Of a DNA stretch of 64,000 nt, positions 20,706 through 30,269 are shown one piece after another (within the stretch, counting starts at the first letter, position 1; each line of letters opens with the position of its first letter). Both the position numbers and the translations under genes were made by a program. Origin of the DNA: Ichthyophis bannanicus (Eukaryota; Chordata; Amphibia; Gymnophiona; Ichthyophiidae); assembly GCA_033557465.1 (NCBI GenBank), contig CM066040.1:325580297-325644296 (forward strand), read 5' to 3'. The notes under the pieces were generated by a model. It searched no databases, was not told the DNA's origin, and was given only the letters and a program-made list of their open reading frames with translations.

Positions 20706-21755
20706 TGAGGAGAAGGATATATGTTCTGAGCAGGCTTCTGAGATCAGAGAGCACAATAGTATAATTATGGAAATGAATGAAATTCAGGGGCAGATGCCTA
20801 CAGGTAGCCTCTGTACACAGGAGATTATTACGCCTTTGCCTGATATAAAGACAGATTTTAGATAGGACGTGGAGAAAGAGGTTTAGATGTCGAGTTCGGG
20901 TTGTGGAAAGTGCCTACTCTATTTTACAAGAGACTTTGTCAAACTCCGAGCCTCTTGCAAAACAAGTACAGGAGTGCACGCTGATGGCTCCCCATTTCCA
21001 GCTGGAGCAGTGATTTAAAAAAGCTGCACACGAGGAAAAGAACTGGCGCTCTCACTCTGCATGCGCCTTCCTGCCAACGATGTAACGAGCAGCGCAGCCG
21101 CACAGGGAGCAAGCACAGAAGAGGCACCAATATCATCACTGGGGCTTCCAGAACGCTGAGAACGAGTGACTTACTGCGCGTGCTTGGAGTGGAGAGCGCT
21201 CCAGATTCGTTAGTCGCACAGGGCACATTTCTACCTGTTCCTGCTGGCTGCTCATTACCCCATGATCACACTCCATCTGATCCCCCCCCCCCCTCTGCAA
21301 GACCCCCTTTCCTCCCACACCTCTGATTCCATCCTGGGCCTTACTGGGGTCTCTGATGTCTAGTGAGAGTAGCAGCAATCCCCAACCATTCCTGCTCCTT
21401 TGGCTCTGGCTACTAAAATGGCAGCAATGACCCCTAGCAGTAATCTCACGGTATTACCTCTAGGAGTCAGACTGCCAAATAAGGGGCCTTTCTGGGAATT
21501 CATGCCATGGGGGAGGGTGTCAGGTGGGGGGATTCTTGATGGGGTTGATCAAATGTAAGGGGTTATTCTTGATGTAGCAGAGGGGATTGGATGTAAGCAG
21601 GTGGCATAAGGGGGATGTGATGCTGCAAGAGGGTCAGGGGGATGGATGTTGGTGAGGGGACTGAACGCCCTGACATCATCTGCCCAGCTGATTTCTGTTG
21701 ATTTAAGCAGCTCCCTTGCCCGATTGCAAGCTAAGCTTCCCTGCTCCAGTCGGGG
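20706..21755. other. No recognisable feature
   Basis: No coding or repeat family identified. It includes a C run of about 11 bases near 21283. The last part (21640-21755) continues past the hAT-like insertion at 24104 and may belong to the 5' region of the L2 element there. Confidence 0.4.
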
Positions 21756-21763
21756 CTGGGGGA
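21756..21763. repeat. 8-bp target duplication (left)
   Basis: CTGGGGGA here is repeated exactly at 24096-24103, immediately outside the two ends of the hAT-like element. Confidence 0.75.
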
Positions 21764-21972
21764 TAGGGTTGCCAACTGGCCGGTTTTCAGCCGGCCTGGC
21801 CGGTTTTTCCATGGCCAGGCCGGCTGCCGGCACAGAGGTGAAACCGGCCCTTGAAAAGCCAGTTTTTTGCTCTGGCCGCAAGATCGGGAGCGGCCAGAGC
21901 AAAAAACCGGCTTTTCTCCCAACCCGTCCAAAAAAAAAACCTTCCCCGGGGCGGCCCACACACCGGAGGGCT

Positions 21973-22229
21973 TCAGAGGGAGCCGGGGAAGCCCGCGCGA
22001 GGCCCCGGCTCCCTCTGCACAGCTGCCAGCGTGAAGAGCCTTTTCCTTCACGCTGGCGGCTGTTTCTTAAAAGCCGCGATTGCTGGGAAAGGTTAAAGGC
22101 AATGCCCTTTAACCTTTCCCAGCATTCGCAGCTTCACAGAACAGCCGCCAGCGTGTAGGAAAAGGCTCTTCACGCTGGCGGCTGTACAGAGGGAGCCGGG
22201 GCCTCGGGCGGGCTTCCCCGGCTCCCTCT
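21973..22229. repeat. Large foldback inside the hAT-like element
   Basis: Arms of about 126 bp (21973-22100 and 22104-22229) pair almost end to end around a few central bases. The outermost pairing is AGAGGGAGCCGGGG with its complement, and the innermost is GCTGGGAAAGGTTAAAGG with CCTTTAACCTTTCCCAGC. Secondary hairpins exist within each arm (CCAGCGTGAAGAGCC type). The structure is C/G-rich and should extrude readily. Confidence 0.85.
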
Positions 22230-22254
22230 AAAGCCTCAGACAGCCGGGGGTTTG

Positions 22255-23350
22255 GTGGGGGGGGGGGGGGGGGGGTGGCCAAGGACTGCATGGGCTGTGA
22301 TGGGGGGGGGGACCTGGACTGGAAAAGGGCTAGGGGGGAGGGACTTGGACTGGAAATGGGTTGTGATGGGGGGGGGGCCTGGACCGGAAAAGGGCTATGG
22401 GGGGGGGGGACATGGAAAGAAAAGAAATGGGCTGTGATGGGGGGGGGGGACCTGGACTGTAAAAGGGCTATGGGGGGGAGGGCACATGGACTGTAAATGG
22501 GTTGTGATGGGGAGGGGGACCTGGACTGGAAAAGGGTTATGGGGGGGGGGGACATGGACTGGAAATGGGTTGTGATGGGGAGGGGGACCGGGACTGGAAA
22601 AGGGCTATGGGGGGGGCGACATGGACTGGAAATGGGTTGTGATGGGGAGGGGGACCTGGACTGGAAAAGGGCTGGGGGGGGGACATGGACTGGAAAGGGG
22701 TTGTGATGGGGAGGGGGACCTGGACTAGAAAAGGGCTATGGGGGGGGGGAACTTGGACTGGAAATGGGCTATGGTGGAGGGAAGGGGAACTTGGACTGGA
22801 AATAGGCTGTGATTAGGGGGACTTGGACTGGAAATGTGTTGTGAAGGGGGGGGGGACCTGGACTGGAAAAGGGCTATGGGGGGCATTGGACTGGAAAGAA
22901 ATTGGCTGTGATGGGGAGGGGGACCTGGACTATAAAAGGGCTATGTGTGGGGGGGGGGGACATGGACTGGAAATGGGTTTTGATGGGGAGGGGGACCTGG
23001 ACTGGAAAAGGGCTATGGGGGGGGGGGGGCATGGACTGGAAATGGTTTGTGATGGGGAGGGGGACCTGGACTGGAAAAGGGCTATGGGGGGGGGAACTTG
23101 GACTGGAAATGGGCTATGGTGGAGGGAGGGGGAACTTGTACTGGAAATAGGCTGTGATTAGGGGGGCTAGGACTGCAAATGGACTGTGATGGTGGGGGGG
23201 GGGGCTAGGACTGCAAATGGGCTGTGATGGTGCGGGGGGACTCGGACTGCAAATGGAATGTGATGGTGGGGGGGGGGCCTAGGACTGGAAATGGTCTGTG
23301 ATGTGAGGGCTAGCACTAGAAATGGGCTGATGAAGAGCTGGAATAGGACT
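22255..23350. repeat. G-rich minisatellite
   Basis: A tandem array of related units of about 32-36 bp, often alternating as a dimer of about 68 bp: GGGGGACCTGGACTGGAAAA, GGGCTATGGGGGG, GACATGGACTGGAAATGGG and TTGTGATGGGGAGG. There are roughly a dozen dimer-scale copies, decaying towards 23350. G runs of 6-18 bases recur in almost every unit, so G-quadruplex formation is likely. Frames across it repeat a Trp-Thr-Gly-Lys-Gly pattern and are not genes. Confidence 0.9.
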
Positions 23351-24689
23351 GGAAATGGGCTGATGTGGGGCATGGGAGAATGGGACTAGAAGGGAGTGGA
23401 TGCTGGGTGGGTCTAGAACTATAAGGGAACTGATTTTGGGGGAGGACTAGAATACATGGGGAATGAGAATGGAGAGGGGAAAAAATATTTTGTGTGGAAG
23501 AAAAGTCTATGATGGGCTGGGTATTGGGAGAGTAAGAGGGGCTTGAGAATGGAAGGGTGAAATTTAAATGGATGATAAAGGAATAAGGAAAGAAATGGGG
23601 GAAAGAGCAAAAGGGAAACGATCAGTATGCTAAAGCAGACATAGAGAGAGAATGGAAAACATCTAAAAGAGAAGAAAGGACAAATGGATAGCTCGCAGAA
23701 GACACAAAGAAACCAGAAGAAAGTGACTGGAGCAATTGCAACTGAAAAATAAAATGCCCAAACAGAAGGTAGAAAAATACTTTTTATTTTGAATTTATTA
23801 ACTGGAATATGTCTGGTCTGGGAAGTGTGTATTGCTAACATCTTTGCGTTTTTCTTTAGTGCAAGAGGAAATGACTTTATAGTTTTATTTCTCCAGTGTT
23901 GTACATTTCATGTTTGGATTTTGGGGTTCCCAGTTTAATTATTATCTGACCAAGGAAGTTAGCCTACACGTATCCTCTGCAATTTTTGTGGGTGGGGCTG
24001 GGGGCGGGCAGGGGTGGGACTAGGGGCGGAGAATGGGTGGAGCATGGCGAGCCAAAGGTGTTGGGTTTTTCTCGGTGAAAAAGTTGGTAACCCTACTGGG
24101 GGAGGAGCCTCTCATGCCGTTAAACAGCTGTTGCTGTTGCCTTGGGCATGGCCCTTAGGTGCGGGCTCGCAAGGTGGTCTTTCTGCTCTGCATCTGTGGC
24201 TTTCTGCACCTTGGCCTCCTCCTGCTGCATCGATGTCTGCTCCCTCTGCTATTGTCATCCTCTCCTGGGATCCTCTGCTGCATCATTGACTGTCTGCTCC
24301 CTTTGCCTCTTGATTGTTTAGTATTTTACTGCCTGTTGTACTTATTGTATCCTTTGATTCCTCTTACCTTTTATTAATCTACTCTCTTCTCCTACCCCCA
24401 TTGCTTCTCCTTTCTTGTCCTTACTTTGGCTGCACTTTAGGTCTCTCTTCCTCCTTCCCTTTTGCTGCTCCCTTGTCTTCTGCCTTCCTTTATGATGCGT
24501 AACCTGGCTAATCTCATCCATATCCCTCTAGCTTCTCCTTCTCCCTCTCCTCCACCTCCCTCTTCTGGTGATTTCACCCCTATTCCTTCCCCTCCTAGAT
24601 GTTTGTCTCATTCTGTACTGAGTTCCTCGCACAACTTGTCCAATCTTATTCATATTCCCCTTCCTCTCTCCCTTTCTCTTGTGCCCTTT

Positions 24690-25620
24690 GGAACGCACAT
24701 TCTGTCTCTAATAAACTCTCTTTTACACATGATCTTTTCCTCTCCAACGCTTTTAATCTTCTTGCCTTAACCGAGACCTGACTCCCCCCTGACGATACCG
24801 CCTCTGTTGTTGCCCTCTGCTTTGGTGGCCTCCAGTTCTGCCATACTCCTTGTCCCACAGGATGTGGTGGTGGGGTTGGCCTTCTCTCCCCTTCCTCAGT
24901 CTCATTCCTTCCTCTCTTTTGAGGTCCACTCTATTTGCCTCTTTGCCCCTCTTCGTCTCTGGGTTGCTGTTGTCTATCATCTGCTTGACAAGGCTATTTC
25001 TTATTTTATTTATTTATTTACATTCTCTTATATACCATGCTATTCTGCATCAGTGTGGTTTACATTGAACAAACTGAAATTACATTGAACAGGACATTAT
25101 AACTTGGAGATAACTATTCTACAGGGAACATGGGCTATGGAGGGTTAAGTGGGACTAGAAACCCCAGTCCTTCCGACCCAAGGTTGCTGTCCTCTAGTGG
25201 GATTTGAACCCCAACCTTCCGGCCTGAAGTACCTTGCCCCAACCACTAGGCCACTCCTCCACTCCCTTCTTCTTTTTTCGCCAACTTTGACTCTTGGCTT
25301 TCCCTCTTTCTTATCCCTACCTCCCCTACTCTTATTGTTGGTGATTTTAATATCCATGTTGATAACCCCTCTGATCCTCCTACTCTAAAGCTTCTCTCTC
25401 TTACCTCCTCATTTGGCCTTCAACTTTGTTCCTTTGCCCCCACTCACCTTCGTGGCCATTGTCTGGATCTGGTTTTCTTTTCTTGCTCCTCTCCCTCTAA
25501 CTTCATTAATACTGTTCTTCCTTTATCTGATCATCACCTTCTCTCCTTTAATCTTCTTCTCCCACCGCCCCTGCCTCGTCCTGTCTCCTCCACCCTATTT
25601 AGGAACCTTCTTGCCATTGA
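24690..25620 (+). pseudogene. L2 (family B) ORF2 endonuclease region
   Basis: The plus strand shows FLSNAFNLLALTET (near 24740; the LTET-type motif of apurinic-like endonucleases, followed by a stop), then after the SINE a GDFNIHVDN motif (near 25338) and LPLSDHHLLSFNL (near 25520), matching the catalytic GDFN and SDH motifs. The frame is broken by the reverse-strand SINE at 25003-25265 and by shifts between the motifs. Confidence 0.7.
25003..25265 (-). mobile_element. tRNA-derived SINE, reverse strand, in L2 endonuclease
   Basis: It starts with (TTTA)n and TACATTCTCTTATATACC, then the complement of the SINE body (CTTGGGTCGGAAGG on the minus strand), the complement of a B-box-like GGGTTCAAATCCC and the A-box-like TGGCCTAGTGG near 25246, ending CACTCCTCCACTCCC. 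It is inserted between the LTET and GDFN coding blocks of the L2 element. Confidence 0.85.
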
Positions 25621-26063
25621 TCCCCTGGTTCTCTCCTCTACCATTTCTCCTTCTCTCTCTTCTGTTTTGTCCTCCAAGTCTGTTGATATGGCAGTGATGT
25701 CCTATAATGCTGCGCTCTTCTCAACTCTGGATGTTCTCGCTCCTCTCATCCCTCGTCCTGTGAGGCGTTCCTTACCTCAGCCCTGGCTCTCTCCCACTAT
25801 TCACTTTCTTTGCTCCTGTACCCGCACTGCTGAGCGTGCCTGACTCGAATCACACTCCCCTGAAGATTTCCTTCATTTCAAATTCATGTTCTTCTCTTTC
25901 AAATCTGCTTTAGCTCTTGCCAAACAAGATTACTTTGTTCGCCTGACTAATTCTCATGCCTCTGATCCTTGCCGTCTCTTCATTGCTCTCAGTTCTCTCC
26001 TCAAAGTGCCTCCGCCTCTGATCCCTCCTTCCCTTTCTGCCCAAACCCTGGCTGATTACTTCC

Positions 26064-27020
26064 ATGATAAAATCCATAAGATTACTCTCCAATTTCCCTC
26101 TAAATCCCCGATTTCCCCTTCCTGTTCTCAGTTACTCCCCCCCTCATCCTACCCTCTCTTCCTTTCCTATGATGTCTATTGATGAGACTGCTCTTCTTCT
26201 CTCCTCCTCCAAGCTCACCACTTGCTCCTCTGATCCTATCTCCTCCCATCTCCTCTCCTCTATCTCCTCTACTGTTGTCCACTCCATTTCTCAAATTCTC
26301 AACCTCTCGCTCTCCACTGCTACTCTCCTGGCTGACTTTAAACATGCTGTGGTCATGCCTCTCCTTAAGAAACCCTCACTTGATCCCTCTCTTCCTTCTA
26401 ATTATTGCCCCATTTCTCTCCTTCCTTTTATTTCTAAACTACTCAAACATGCGGTTTATCATTATTGCCTTGACTTCCTCTCTTCCCATGCCCTTCTCGA
26501 TCCCTTACAATCCAGTTTTCGTCCCTTGCACTCTACTGAAACTGCTCTTGTCAAAGTCTCCAGTGACTTGTTCCTGGCTAAATCTAAAGGCCTTTACTCT
26601 GTCCTTATCCTCCTTGAACTTTCTGCTGCTTTTGATACTGTTGACCATGATCTTCTCCTTGACACTTTGTCCTCGCTTGGCTTTAGGGACTCTGTTCTTT
26701 CCTGGTTCTCCTCATATCGTTCCCATCACTCCTTTAGTGTATGTTCTGGTGGTTCCTCCTCCTCTGTTATCCCGCTCTCTGTTGGTGTCCCCCAAGGCTC
26801 TGTCTTGGGTCCCCTTCTTTTTTCTCTCTATACCCAATCCCTTGGTGCGCTTATTTCCTCTCATGGTTTTCAGTACCATCTCTATGCTGATGACTCCCAG
26901 ATCTATCTCTCTACTCCTGATCTTTCTTCTGCTTTCCAGTCCCGGATCTCTTGCTGTCTCTCTGCAATTTCTCCTTGGATGTTCCATCATCACCTGAAAT
27001 TGAACATAGCCGAGACTTAA
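26064..27020 (+). pseudogene. L2 (family B) reverse transcriptase
   Basis: An open stretch of 318 codons. In order: [47 protein letters not shown] (motif A), [17 protein letters not shown] (motif B), [12 protein letters not shown] (active site, 26883-26894) and a [10 protein letters not shown] end. The first motif A Asp of the family (LLDLSAAFD) is Glu here, which would be expected to impair catalysis. The frame ends where the family continues with KTE. It is the best preserved part of the element. Confidence 0.85.
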
Positions 27021-27204
27021 CTTCTCATTTTTTTCTCCTAAAATTTCCCTTTCTCCTTCTTCTTTTTCAGTCTCTGTTGATGGCTCTGTTCTCCAACCTG
27101 TTTCATCTGCTCGTAATCTGGGTGTTATTTTTGACTCTTTGCTCTCTTTCTCCTCTCATATCCAACTCATCTCTAAGACCTGTCGCTTCTTTCTCTTCAA
27201 CAGG

Positions 27205-27503
27205 AGTGGAGGAGTGGCCTAGTGGTTGGGGCAAGGTACTTAAGGCCAGAAGGTCAGGGGTTCAAATCCCACTAGAGGACAGCAACCTTGGGCCAGAAGG
27301 ACTGGGGTTTCTAGTCCCACAGGTGCTCCTTGTGGTCTTGGGCAAGCCACTTAACCCTCCATAGCCCATGTTCCCTGTAAAATAGTTATCTCCAAGTTAT
27401 AATGCCCTGTTCAATGTAATTTCAGTTTGTTCAATGTAAACCGCACTGATGCAGAATAGCACAGTATATAAGAGAATGTAAATAAATAAAATAAATAAAC
27501 ATT
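27205..27503 (+). mobile_element. tRNA-derived SINE in L2 C-terminal region
   Basis: The cleanest SINE copy here: A-box TGGCCTAGTGG at 27215-27225, B-box GGTTCAAATCC at 27259-27269, the TTGGGCAAGCCACTTAACCC block, a Leu/Val-rich pseudo-frame, and an AAATAAATAAAATAAATAAA tail. It splits the L2 codons for the FN(I)GK(I)HPF segment, and an ACA-like short duplication borders it. Its tail matches the L2 family A tail rather than that of its family B host. Confidence 0.9.
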
Positions 27504-28180
27504 GGCAAAATCCACCCCTTTCTCTCTGAGCTCACTACTAAAACCCTCATCCATTCCCTAATCACCTCCTGCCTTGATTATTGTAACCTCCTTCTTGCTG
27601 GTCTCCCTCAATCTCATCTCTTCCCTCTTCAGTCTATTCAGCACTCCGCTGCCCGTTTGATTTTCCGTCAGTCTCGTTTTGCCCACATCACTCTTCTCCT
27701 TAGATCTCTTCACTGGCTCCCTATCCATTTCCGTGTTCACTTTAAGCGTCTCCTTCTGACCTATAAGTACATTCACTCTGTGGCTCCTCAGTATCTTTCT
27801 TCTTCCATTTCTCCCTACTTCCCCCCTCGTGAACTCTGTTCTTCTACCCAGTTGCTTCTTGCTATGCCCTTCTCCTCTATTGCCAACTCCAGATTCCGCT
27901 CGTTTCACCTTGCTGCACCTTACGCTTGGAATAAACTTCCTTTGTCTTTACACCAGGCATCTTCTTTGTCCCTCTTCAAACTTAAGTTAAAAGTTCATCT
28001 TTTCGCCTGTGCCTTTAGCTCTTGATTTTGCTGTTCTTTTTCTTCTCCTTTTCTTGCTTTGTCTTTTTTAGATTGTTAGCTCTTTTGAGCAGGGACTGTC
28101 TCTTGTATGTTTTCATTGTACAGCGCTGCGTGCGCCTGGTAGCACTTTATAAATGCTTAGTAGTAGTAGTAGTAGTAGTA
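27504..28180 (+). pseudogene. L2 (family B) C-terminal codons and 3' tail
   Basis: Plus-strand frame (27657-28025) with LLRSLHWLPIHFRVHFK, FHLAAPYAWNKLPLS and FKLKLKVHLFACAF, the standard L2 C-terminus. The 3' UTR has GAGCAGGGACTGTCTCTTG, TGTACAGCGCTGCGTGCG and CACTTTATAAATGCT, then a (TAG)n microsatellite. These tail blocks define the shorter family B fragments found elsewhere in the window. Confidence 0.85.
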
Positions 28181-28745
28181 GAGTGATTTGGGGGAGTATA
28201 CTTCAGCTTTTAGACTCGTCCCTTCAAGAAGACACTTATTTGTGCTTGGAGGCAGCTATAAATGCTAGTGTCTAGACTTTTTAAATCAACATGGATTCCT
28301 CTTGCAAGATGGGGAATCCATGTCAATATGAAAGGCCCACCCAAACCACTCCCTCTCCCAACCCTTACCATGTCTCCAGGCAAACAAAACATGGCATGCA
28401 TTACCAGCTGGAAAAAGGCATTTACATGTGCAAACCAATCTATATGCGTCAATGGTGCTATTTACACATGCGTCTAAACTAATCCCCTGTGTATCTGGGT
28501 GTTCTTGGATTCATTGTAATCCTTTCCAGTCCATGGTGGTGTATGAACCAAAGCTCTGGGCGAGAGGACATGTTCTTACTGCCCAAGAGGGTATGCTTGG
28601 TCTGGCGGCCATAAGACGTTCCCCCATGTCTTTATCCACTCTTAAGCTCACCAACTCCCAGGTAGTGCATTTCCATGAAAGTTTCTCCTATTAGGTTCAC
28701 TTCCAAAGTCAATCGTACAAAGCCAGAGTTTTCACCCGTGTGAGG
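28181..28745. other. No recognisable feature
   Basis: Unrecognised sequence between the L2 tail and the next SINE. Confidence 0.4.
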
Positions 28746-29003
28746 GAGGAGTGGCCTAATGGTTGGGGCAGTAGCCTTGGTCCAGAGAGATCTGGATTCG
28801 AGTTCCACTGGGGGACAGCGGCCTTAGGCTGGAGGGACTGGGGTTTCAGTCTCACTGGCACTCCTTGTTGCCTTGGGCAAGCCACTTAATGCTCCATTGC
28901 CTCAGGTACACTTCGATTGTGAGCCCTTTGGGGACAGGGAGATACCTACAGTACATCAATGTAACTGTCTAGCACTATAGGCAGTATATCAAGCAAATAA
29001 ACC
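28746..29003 (+). mobile_element. tRNA-derived SINE, second subfamily
   Basis: It has the head GGAGTGGCCTAATGGTTGGG, a B-box GGATTCGAGTTCC, the TTGGGCAAGCCACTTAATGC block and a different tail: CGATTGTGAGCCCTTTGGGG, then TAGCACTATAGGCAGTATAT and CAAGCAAATAAACC. The copy at 9690-10165 shares this tail type. Confidence 0.8.
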
Positions 29004-29539
29004 ATAGAACCAATTATTTACAAACAAATGCCACTGTTCACCTTCACCCAAACTTTTAATGCCGTGGTTTCCATAACCTACTGAATCAACATTATTTCTT
29101 GTGAAAATGTCCAAGAATTTTCCGTTCTTCTCATATTATCTTTTCAACAATGCTCCCACATTTTGTTTTGTTTTTCTTTTGCCAAAAATGTAGAGGTTGA
29201 CTTTGGTTTGGAATTCAATCCAGGGTGAAAGTCTTTGTGGAAAGTCTGAAAGGAGCAACCATTTCTCAGAAATTATTCACAAAATGTCCTTTTCACATAA
29301 CTCTAAAGAATCTGCAGCTAATGAGTTTGATCCTGAGATCTCTGCAAACAGAGAAAGTCTGATATTTCTGGGAACGACATCATTCAAGTTTATGAAAATG
29401 TCTGGCATTCTGAAGAGGGTAAAATGCCTTCTGAGGCTGTCACCAGGGCCGGTGCAAGGGTACTGGGTACCCCAGGAAAATCAGCTCTGTACCTTCCTCA
29501 CCTTGCCAGTCCCAACTTCCTTGTGCTGCTCACTGATCT
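29004..29539. other. No recognisable feature
   Basis: A 139-codon plus-strand frame at 29197-29616 overlaps this stretch, but it has no recognisable motif and runs into an L2 tail. Confidence 0.4.
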
Positions 29540-29762
29540 TCCTTCTCTTCTTTAAAACCTGCTTTCAGATCCTGACTCACCTGATCTCCTTTGTGTTTCC
29601 TTACCATTCCTCCTAGATATAACCCGTGTCTACAGCTACTGTGTTGTCTTGACTAGATTGTAAGCTACGATGAGCAGGGACCATCTCTTACATGTCTGTG
29701 CAGCGCTGTGTATATCTTGTAGTGCTGTACAAATGCTCAGTAGTAGTAGTAGTAGTAGTAAG
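29540..29762 (+). repeat. L2 (family B) 3' end fragment
   Basis: Begins with codons for a LKTCFQILTHL-like end, then CCTTACCATTCCTCCTAGAT, GACTAGATTGTAAGCTACG, AGCAGGGACCATCTCTTAC, CAGCGCTGTGTATATC and a (TAG)n tail ending at 29762. Confidence 0.8.
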
Positions 29763-30142
29763 TTAAGACCAGCATAGTGAATGCGTTCAAAACACATGGT
29801 CAGAGGCCAGCATGTCCTGAAGCTGGGGAAGAACTGCAAAAGCAAAAGCAAACTTTTGTTAACTGGCTGCTAGAGCTCTTGGTTGCCGCTTATTAGGTCT
29901 TCCAGTGATTAGCTCCTGGAGGAGGGTGGAGAGGCGCTGTAGCCTGCTGCCAGTAACATTTCTTTGGATGGTGGGAGCAAGTTGAAAGAAAGCACTGCTG
30001 CTCGACTCATTCCCTGGATCCTTTAAAGACCTGGTTCTGCTTGCAATAATCCTATGGAGGAAGCTGTGGAAAATAGACATCTGGAGGAAAATAAAGAAAC
30101 GTAACCATTTTCAGCAGATTGGTTTTTGTTTCCCATATCCCC

Positions 30143-30177
30143 CTGAAGAAGGCTGGTGGCCGAAACGCGTTGGAGTC
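30143..30177 (+). ncRNA. Hammerhead-ribozyme-like motif
   Basis: Core residues in order: CTGAAGA (30143-30149), a possible stem II GGC/GCC with a 5-base loop (30151-30161), GAAA (30162-30165), then a two-pair stem III leading to GTC, with C30177 at the expected cleavage position. One unpaired A lies beside stem II. Stem I pairing is weak. The surrounding CGAAACGCGTTGGAGTCAAT wording is common in amphibian repeats (from memory). A relic is more likely than an active ribozyme. Confidence 0.4.
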
Positions 30178-30269
30178 AATAAAAGAAGGGTTATCAATAC
30201 CTGAAAATCCTCCAGTCTTTCGTACCAGCTCTCTTTTGTCATTAACGGTAGGGCTGGCCATGGCGGTCA

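Larger units (their letters stand above)
21764..24095. mobile_element. hAT-like non-autonomous element, 2.33 kb
   Basis: The terminal inverted repeats are short: TAGGGTTGCCAACT at the left end and the complement of TAGGGTTACCAACTTT at the right end. An exact 8-bp duplication (CTGGGGGA) flanks them, the size produced by hAT transposases. The interior has no transposase. It holds CCGG-rich inverted repeats (21775-21950), a 260-bp foldback (21973-22229), a G-rich minisatellite (22255-23350) and A/G-rich sequence to 23780. Its right part near 23990-24040 is again G-rich. The frames read through the foldback and minisatellite are artefacts. Confidence 0.75.
24104..28180 (+). mobile_element. L2-clade LINE (family B) with endonuclease and reverse transcriptase remains
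   Basis: The order of parts is that of an L2-type ORF2: an endonuclease region (about 24700-25620), linker (25650-26060), reverse transcriptase (26064-27020), C-terminal region (27505-28025), 3' UTR with TTGTTAGCTCTTTTGAGCAG, and a (TAG)n tail at 28158-28180. Two SINEs interrupt it, at 25003-25265 (reverse) and 27205-27503 (forward). The plus strand is strongly C/T-rich. The 5' edge is uncertain because the hAT-like element lies against it. Frameshifts are present, so it is not functional. Confidence 0.8.

Noticed and set aside
21549..22555. Pro/Arg-rich frames of 106-170 codons on both strands
   Set aside because: They cross the GC-rich foldback of the hAT-like element and mirror each other on opposite strands, as expected for a palindrome.
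22252..23161. Several frames with repeated Trp-Thr-Gly-Lys-Gly segments
   Set aside because: They translate the minisatellite; the repeats arise from the tandem DNA units, not from a repeat protein.
27211..27290. Possible tRNA gene (A and B boxes present)
   Set aside because: No cloverleaf with a paired acceptor stem is apparent, and the segment continues into a SINE body and AAATA tail repeated elsewhere in the window.
29197..29616. A 139-codon frame as a possible gene
   Set aside because: No motif or homologue recognised, and its end lies in an L2 3' fragment.
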